Source of the DNA: Opitutaceae bacterium
Lineage (GTDB): Bacteria; Verrucomicrobiota; Verrucomicrobiia; Opitutales; Opitutaceae
Direction of reading: 5' to 3'
Length of the DNA stretch: 64,000 nt
Assembly: GCA_016794625.1 (NCBI GenBank)
Contig: JAEUGY010000103.1
Location: 62,001-126,000 of the forward strand
Every line of letters starts with the position of its first letter. Within the stretch, counting starts at the first letter, position 1. Made by a program: the position numbers and the translations under genes. Of this stretch, positions 59,616 through 64,000 are shown one piece after another. A model generated the notes under the pieces. The model was not told the DNA's origin. It saw only the letters and a list, made by a program, of their open reading frames with translations, and ran no database searches.

Positions 59616-61377
59616 CCCCGCTCCGCGCTGGCGCACCGTTCTCGGCGTCTGGGTTCGTCTGGGTCGCTATGTGCGCCCGCAAAGCCGGAGGCTGGTCACC
59701 GCCGGTCTCATGTCCCTCGTCGCCGTCGCCATTGAGCTGGCCAAGCCGTGGCCGCTGAAGGTCGTCATCGACCGGGTGCTGCTGGGTTCAACCGCGGTCG
59801 CCGGCAATCCCCTGGGCTCGGCCTCTTCGACCCTGCTTTGGTGGGCCATCGGAGCAACGGTGCTGCTCGCCGCCGGCGGCGGACTGGCCGCCTACTTTCG
59901 CGAACTCTGGCTGGCCGAGGCTGGACAACGCGCGGTCAACGCCGTGCGCCGCGATGCCCTCGCCGCAGTGCTGCGGCAGTCCTTGTCGTGGCACGAGCGG
60001 CACCGCACCGGGGACTTGCTGGTGCGGTTGTGCGGGGATGCCCAGAGTCTGCGCATCCTGCTCATCGAGGGGGTGTTCTCACTCGGGCGGGAAGGCCTGA
60101 TCCTGGTGGGCACGCTGGGGGTCATGGCGTGGGTGGACTGGCGCATGACACTCGCCACCATCATCGCGCTGCCCGCGGTCGCGGTGCTGAGCGCCCTGTT
60201 TTCCGTCCGACTGCGAGGGGCCGCGCGCAAACAGCGGAAAAAGGAGGGCGCACTCGCCACCTCCGCCCACGAAACGCTTGCCTCCGTGCCGGTGATCCAG
60301 GCGTACGGGCTCGCCGACGTCGCCATCGAATCGTTCTCCGCCCAGAATCGTCGCAGCGCCCGCGCGGGACGCCAGGCCACGCGGCTGGAGGGCCGGCTCG
60401 GAGCCGCCACCGACATCGCTCTCGCGCTAGGGACCGCGTTCGTCCTCTGGCTGGGCGTCGCCCGGGTGCAGGCCGGCGCGCTCACTCCGGGCGAACTGAT
60501 CGTGCTGCTCGCGTATGTGCGTTCCTTCTACCGGCCAATCCGCAAGGGGCTGGGCCGGAGCGCCGCCATGATCAAGGCCGCCGCCTCGGGTGAACGGGTC
60601 TTGGAACTGCTCGACGCGGTTCCTGACTTGGTGGACCCGCTGCATCCGCGCGAACCGGGTCCGTCCCGGGGACAGGTGGATCTGCGGGGTGTCCGCTTTT
60701 CCCACGATGGCCGCCAGGAGGTGCTCGCCGGCATTGACCTGCATCTGCGTCCGGGCGAACACGTCGCCATTGTGGGCGGCAACGGCGCCGGCAAATCCAC
60801 GCTGGCCACCCTGCTCGCCCGGCTGCGCGATCCCTCCCACGGCACCGTGGAACTCGACGGGGTCCCTCTCGTCCACTTGCGGATCGAGGACGTGCGCCGC
60901 CGCGTCGCCATGGTCTTCCAGGAGGCGGTTCTCTTCGAGGGTACCTTGCGGGAGAACATCCGCCTCGGCCGGCCCGACGCCGATCCGGACGCGATCGAGG
61001 ACGCCGCCCGGCGGGCGGGCGTGCTCACGCTGGCGGAGCGGCTGCCGGCCGGTCTGGATACACCGATCGGTCCGCGGGGCGGCGACCTCTCGGGCGGCGA
61101 ACGGCAGCGCGTCGCCCTCGCGCGCGCTCTGCTGCGCGACGCCTCCGTCTATGTTTTCGACGAACCGACGACGGGACTCGACGCCACGGCGGAGTTGCGG
61201 TTGCGCGACGATATTCTGCCCGCCTTGGCGGGGCGAACGGTGGTCATCATCACCCACGATTTGAAACTGCTTGATTCCGTCCACCGCGTGATCCGTCTGG
61301 AACGAGGCCGAATCGTGTCCGAGGAATGCGCCCATGCGCCCTTTGTGCTGCTCGACGGCACGGGAGGGCGCCGATGA
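59608..61377 (+). CDS. ABC exporter, fused permease and ATPase (half-transporter)
   Basis: The 589-aa product has a type IV exporter membrane domain (six helices, about 25-310) starting 'YVRPQSRRLVTAGLMSLVAV', with a coupling loop near 'RTGDLLVRLCGDAQSLR'. The ATPase (about 345-580) shows Walker A 'GGNGAGKST', Q-loop 'MVFQEAVLF', signature 'LSGGERQRV', Walker B 'VYVFDEPTTGLD' and H-loop 'ITHD'. It works as a homodimer, moving a lipid-linked or amphipathic product across the inner membrane, as MsbA or PglK do. Its position after three glycosyltransferase genes implies a glycolipid cargo. The stop overlaps the next start (ATGA). Confidence 0.93.
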   Translation: MSNPAPRWRTVLGVWVRLGRYVRPQSRRLVTAGLMSLVAVAIELAKPWPLKVVIDRVLLGSTAVAGNPLGSASSTLLWWAIGATVLLAAGGGLAAYFRELWLAEAGQRAVNAVRRDALAAVLRQSLSWHERHRTGDLLVRLCGDAQSLRILLIEGVFSLGREGLILVGTLGVMAWVDWRMTLATIIALPAVAVLSALFSVRLRGAARKQRKKEGALATSAHETLASVPVIQAYGLADVAIESFSAQNRRSARAGRQATRLEGRLGAATDIALALGTAFVLWLGVARVQAGALTPGELIVLLAYVRSFYRPIRKGLGRSAAMIKAAASGERVLELLDAVPDLVDPLHPREPGPSRGQVDLRGVRFSHDGRQEVLAGIDLHLRPGEHVAIVGGNGAGKSTLATLLARLRDPSHGTVELDGVPLVHLRIEDVRRRVAMVFQEAVLFEGTLRENIRLGRPDADPDAIEDAARRAGVLTLAERLPAGLDTPIGPRGGDLSGGERQRVALARALLRDASVYVFDEPTTGLDATAELRLRDDILPALAGRTVVIITHDLKLLDSVHRVIRLERGRIVSEECAHAPFVLLDGTGGRR

Positions 61378-62690
61378 ACGGCCCGGACTCCTGCTGCCCG
61401 CCGCCCGACGGCGCCGAGGACGCCACGTTTCTCCAGGCGCTTCGTCCCGCCGTCGTGCAAGCCTGGATCGAGCGTCAACTCGCCGACGGCGTGACCGTCA
61501 GCTCGGTGCAGCCGGCCTACGTGCGCTGGAAGGAGCGCGACGGTTCCTTGATCGGATACCGGGTGACGACCCGGGGGGCCGGAGCGGAAGAGGCGACGTA
61601 CGTGACCGTGCGGACCGCCGACGAGCACCGGGTGGCCGACGAGGCGAGCCGGATCGAACACCGGGCCGACGAGACCCACGCCGGGCTGCGCTCCTGCGCG
61701 CTCGTGCCGGACGAGCGCGTCCTGTTGCTGTCGTTTCCGCTCGACCGCTTGATGCCCGATCTGCGCCGGCTCATCCGTGCCTCCAAGGTGCGGACCCTCA
61801 TCGAGTCCATCGGAGGAACGTGGGCGCCGCAAACAGGCCGGTTTTCCAAGGGGCGCAGCCACTGGACGCTCACCCGCTACAAGCCCGAACGTCGGGCCGT
61901 GGTGCGCTGGAACGTCGCGTGGGTGGACGAAGAGCGGGGGACCGTGGCACATCGCACCGTCTGGATACGGTGCTACGCCGACCCGCACGCCGTCGTCAAT
62001 CGCGCAGCCACGGCCGCCGCCCGGGCCGCCGGTGTGCGGTGCGCCCAGACCCTGCTCGTGCCGCACGACCGGCTGCTGATGGAGTCGCACCTCGAGGGTA
62101 CGCCCTGGTCGCCGGGCGTGTTCCGCGAAGACACCGCGACCGCCGCCGCGTTGGCCTGTCTCCATGCGGGTGAGGCGCCAGTCGGGCTGCCCGTCCATGG
62201 GCCGCTCAGTGAGCTCGACCGCGTGCTGCAGGCGGTCGAGGACCTGTCCCGCCTGCGCAGCGACCTGGGTCGCGAGGCCGCCGCGATCGCCGACGGGCTC
62301 TCCCATGGCGTGCCCGAGACCGCGCGACAGGTGTTGTGCCATGGCGACTTTCACGCCGGCCAGGTCCTGATCGACGCCGAGGGCGCGGGCCTCTGCGACT
62401 TCGATCGCGCCTGTCTCGCCCCCGCCGCACTCGACCTCGCCAGTCTGCAGGCGCACTGCATCGTGGCCGACGGGGACGCCGGCGCCACCCGAGGCGCCGC
62501 GTTTCTGGAGGCCTACGCCCGATCCCGCCCGCTGCCGCCGGAACGGGAGACGGACTGGTGGCTCGCCTGCGCGCTGCTGCGGGCCGCCACGAATCCGTTC
62601 CGCACCCTGCGCCCTGACTGGCCGGAGGTCGCCGCCGGTCTGCTCAAACGCGCCGCCGCCGTTTCACCTTCCGCCCACCTCCTGTATTGA
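61374..62690 (+). CDS. APH/maltokinase-like phosphotransferase, first of two
   Basis: The 438-aa product has a long N-terminal lobe ('SVQPAYVRWKERDGSLIGYRV', 'LTRYKPERRAVVRWNV', with the ATP-binding Lys in 'YKPERR') and a C-terminal kinase lobe with 'LCHGDFHAGQVLI' (about 322-334) and 'GLCDFDRACLAP', the metal-binding DFD. The Asn of the usual HGDxHxxN loop is Gln, as in maltokinase ('HGDxHLGQ'). A role in phosphorylating a sugar or glycolipid is more likely here than antibiotic resistance. It is coupled by ATGA to the ABC exporter and lies 1 bp before the second phosphotransferase. Confidence 0.82.
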   Translation: MNGPDSCCPPPDGAEDATFLQALRPAVVQAWIERQLADGVTVSSVQPAYVRWKERDGSLIGYRVTTRGAGAEEATYVTVRTADEHRVADEASRIEHRADETHAGLRSCALVPDERVLLLSFPLDRLMPDLRRLIRASKVRTLIESIGGTWAPQTGRFSKGRSHWTLTRYKPERRAVVRWNVAWVDEERGTVAHRTVWIRCYADPHAVVNRAATAAARAAGVRCAQTLLVPHDRLLMESHLEGTPWSPGVFREDTATAAALACLHAGEAPVGLPVHGPLSELDRVLQAVEDLSRLRSDLGREAAAIADGLSHGVPETARQVLCHGDFHAGQVLIDAEGAGLCDFDRACLAPAALDLASLQAHCIVADGDAGATRGAAFLEAYARSRPLPPERETDWWLACALLRAATNPFRTLRPDWPEVAAGLLKRAAAVSPSAHLLY

Positions 62691-62691
62691 A

Positions 62692-63762
62692 ATGGCCCCC
62701 ACGACCTTGCCCCTCCTGGAGGAGTGGTGCTCCGCCCTGCCCGCTCTCGCCCCGGGCGAAGAGCTGATCCTTCGCCCCTCCGGCCAGAAGTGCACCGCCA
62801 CGCTGCGCGGCGAGGGGGTCGCGCCGCGGGTGTTTGTCATCCACGCGGGCGTCCGTAGCGCCCTCGATCCGACCGCCGACGCCGGTTTGCCGGGCGCCAC
62901 CTTGATCGACGCCGCCGAGCACTGCCAGCGCTGGGTCGGCGAGGTGACCGGTCCGTTGGTCGAGGCCTCTCTGGTGGCGTGGCGGCCCGGACGCCGGGCT
63001 GTCGTGCGGCTGCGGTCGGAGGACGGCCGGGTGCATTGGCTGAAGCTGCTCGACCCAAAAACCTATCGCCGAGCGGTGGTCGCCTTCGCCGCCGTCCGAC
63101 ACGTTCCGTCTGGGCTGCGCTTGATCACGCCCACGGTGTTGATCCCCGCGGTCTGCGGCTACCTCGCCCCCTCGGCCGACGGAACCCCGCTCCACCACCT
63201 CCTCACCCCTTCCCACCCCCAGCTCCTGCACGAGGTGGCTCAGGCCGTGACCTCACTGGGCGCGGTGGAGACGGCCCCCGGTCTGCCCGAAAGCGATTTT
63301 CAGCACGCACGTGACGCCGCCTGCGGCATGTTGGAAAAGGCCGCGTCCGTTTCCGTCGCTGGCGCGACCCTGGAGGCCGCGCTCCAGCGACTACCGGCGC
63401 CCGGCTGCGGACCCCGAGGCTTGGTGCACGGCGACCTGCACGACAAACAACTCTTCCTGCACGGAGCCACCGCCAGCGTGATTGACCTGGAGGGCATGGC
63501 GGTGGGTGACACCCGGTTCGACGCCATCAATCTGGTCGAACACCTGAGGCTGCGCGACCTGCAGCGTCACGGCCGGGATCTGGGCGGCGCCGACGCTCTG
63601 CTGGCTCGGCTCGGTTTCTCCCGCGACGCGTCGGAGGTTGTCGCCTATCAGGCCGTGGTCCGCGCCCGATTGAGTGCCGTCTACCGGCTCCGTCCCCGAT
63701 GGCTGACGCTCGCGGACCGATTGCACGAAGAAGCCCTCGCCCTGGCGCACCAGGTCTCCTAG
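62692..63762 (+). CDS. APH/maltokinase-like phosphotransferase, second of two
   Basis: The 356-aa product has an N-terminal lobe with 'ASLVAWRPGRRAVVRLRSEDG' and 'HWLKLLDPKTYRR' (possible ATP-binding Lys). The C-terminal lobe shows 'LVHGDLHDKQLFL' (about 244-256) and 'VIDLEGMAVGD'. The catalytic Asp and His are present. As in its neighbour the loop Asn is Gln, and the metal loop reads DLEG, close to the 'DFEG' of maltokinases. It may have arisen from an old duplication with the upstream gene. The substrate is unknown; operon context suggests a glycan or its lipid carrier. Confidence 0.8.
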   Translation: MAPTTLPLLEEWCSALPALAPGEELILRPSGQKCTATLRGEGVAPRVFVIHAGVRSALDPTADAGLPGATLIDAAEHCQRWVGEVTGPLVEASLVAWRPGRRAVVRLRSEDGRVHWLKLLDPKTYRRAVVAFAAVRHVPSGLRLITPTVLIPAVCGYLAPSADGTPLHHLLTPSHPQLLHEVAQAVTSLGAVETAPGLPESDFQHARDAACGMLEKAASVSVAGATLEAALQRLPAPGCGPRGLVHGDLHDKQLFLHGATASVIDLEGMAVGDTRFDAINLVEHLRLRDLQRHGRDLGGADALLARLGFSRDASEVVAYQAVVRARLSAVYRLRPRWLTLADRLHEEALALAHQVS

Positions 63763-63846
63763 GGCGCGCCTGAGCGGCGCGTTCCGACGGCTCGTTCGGA
63801 ACTTGGTTTCCCGGGGCTTCGGTGCTAGCTCTGCCGGGCACACCCC

Positions 63847-64000
63847 ATGGCCACGTTTTTTGTCGCCCCTCCGACGTCGTTCTTTCCTTCCTGTCGGCCG
63901 TGGGGCCTTCGTTTCGGCCTTCTGGTGACGCTTCTGGCGGCGGTGGGGCCCTCTGCCCGCTCCGCGTCGGACGACGCTCTCCCTTTCGGCGCACCTTCCA
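63847..64000 (+). CDS. Secreted protein, N-terminal fragment (gene runs off the right edge)
   Basis: An open frame from ATG 63847 reaches the window end (51 codons). It begins with a short polar stretch and a basic-hydrophobic segment 'WGLRFGLLVTLLAAVGPSARSASDD', a likely signal peptide with cleavage after 'ARSA'. It follows the second phosphotransferase by 84 bp on the same strand, so it is probably part of the same operon. The short exported part gives no clue to function. Confidence 0.6.
   Translation, partial: MATFFVAPPTSFFPSCRPWGLRFGLLVTLLAAVGPSARSASDDALPFGAPS

Noticed and set aside
61374..63762. Aminoglycoside resistance genes
   Set aside because: The fold is shared, but the HGDxHxxQ motif and the glycosyltransferase/ABC operon speak for a sugar or glycolipid kinase.
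63765..63781. CGCGCC/GGCGCG hairpin after the second phosphotransferase gene
   Set aside because: Only two T residues follow and the next gene on the same strand begins 66 bp on; too weak for a terminator.
1..64000. CRISPR arrays, insertion sequences, integrase genes, tRNA or rRNA genes
   Set aside because: No regularly spaced repeats, transposase or integrase motifs, or tRNA/rRNA-like sequences were seen in any spacer.

Overview
The window is about 64 kb of high-GC bacterial chromosome. It most likely comes from a Verrucomicrobiota species of the Opitutaceae type. This is inferred from gene content, since there is no rRNA to confirm it. The pointers are two TonB-dependent receptors with 'QLEKFVVTG'-type and 'AENVPQSISV'-type plugs, formylglycine sulfatases, DUF1501 and DUF1549/DUF1553 (planctomycete-type cytochrome) proteins, DUF1593 and DUF1080 proteins, and an EF-P with a PGN tip. 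I see no tRNA, rRNA, CRISPR array, insertion sequence or phage gene.

Layout. (1) 1-18 kb holds mostly housekeeping genes: the 5' part of a TonB receptor, efp and a divergent deoA-like gene that converge on a three-hairpin terminator, argS, a GYF_2 membrane protein, a BrkB/YihY protein, a PpiD/SurA-like chaperone, a TolC-like channel, miaA, a lipid kinase, a REC-GGDEF regulator, trpA, two endonuclease/exonuclease/phosphatase-fold proteins, an ArsC/Spx-like protein and an orphan ABC ATPase. (2) 18.7-23.4 kb has two sulfatases around the peptidoglycan-recycling ligase gene mpl. (3) 23.4-30.2 kb is a leftward RND efflux operon (TolC, adaptor, pump) framed by two small secreted putative metal-binding proteins. 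(4) 30.3-34.7 kb holds a DUF1593 protein, an SGNH-DUF1080 fusion, an SRPBCC protein and small hypotheticals.

(5) 34.7-53.8 kb looks like one catabolic locus. A GntR/FCD regulator sits in the middle. A near-identical palindrome, TTGTYAACAA, lies before the regulator and its divergent neighbour, between a class III CoA-transferase gene and an enoyl-CoA hydratase gene, and twice before a TonB receptor gene. Leftward run a TIM-barrel isomerase/epimerase, a five-heme cytochrome and a PQQ-dehydrogenase-like propeller. Rightward run the TonB receptor, DUF1549/1553 cytochrome, DUF1501 protein, cytochrome-LRR membrane protein, MFS transporter and Gfo/Idh oxidoreductase. The substrate is unknown. The set suggests uptake of a glycoside or organic acid, periplasmic oxidation, and cytoplasmic redox and CoA chemistry.

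(6) 53.8-64 kb is a tightly packed rightward operon: an outer-membrane barrel with a DUF5666-like N-terminus, a MurG-like glycosyltransferase, two GT4 glycosyltransferases, a half-size ABC exporter, two APH/maltokinase-like phosphotransferases and the start of a secreted protein cut by the window edge. It reads as an undescribed glycoconjugate synthesis and export system. Two adjacent palindromes lie upstream of it.

Start codons were chosen by reading the sequence; many genes overlap by ATGA and few have a clear Shine-Dalgarno sequence.
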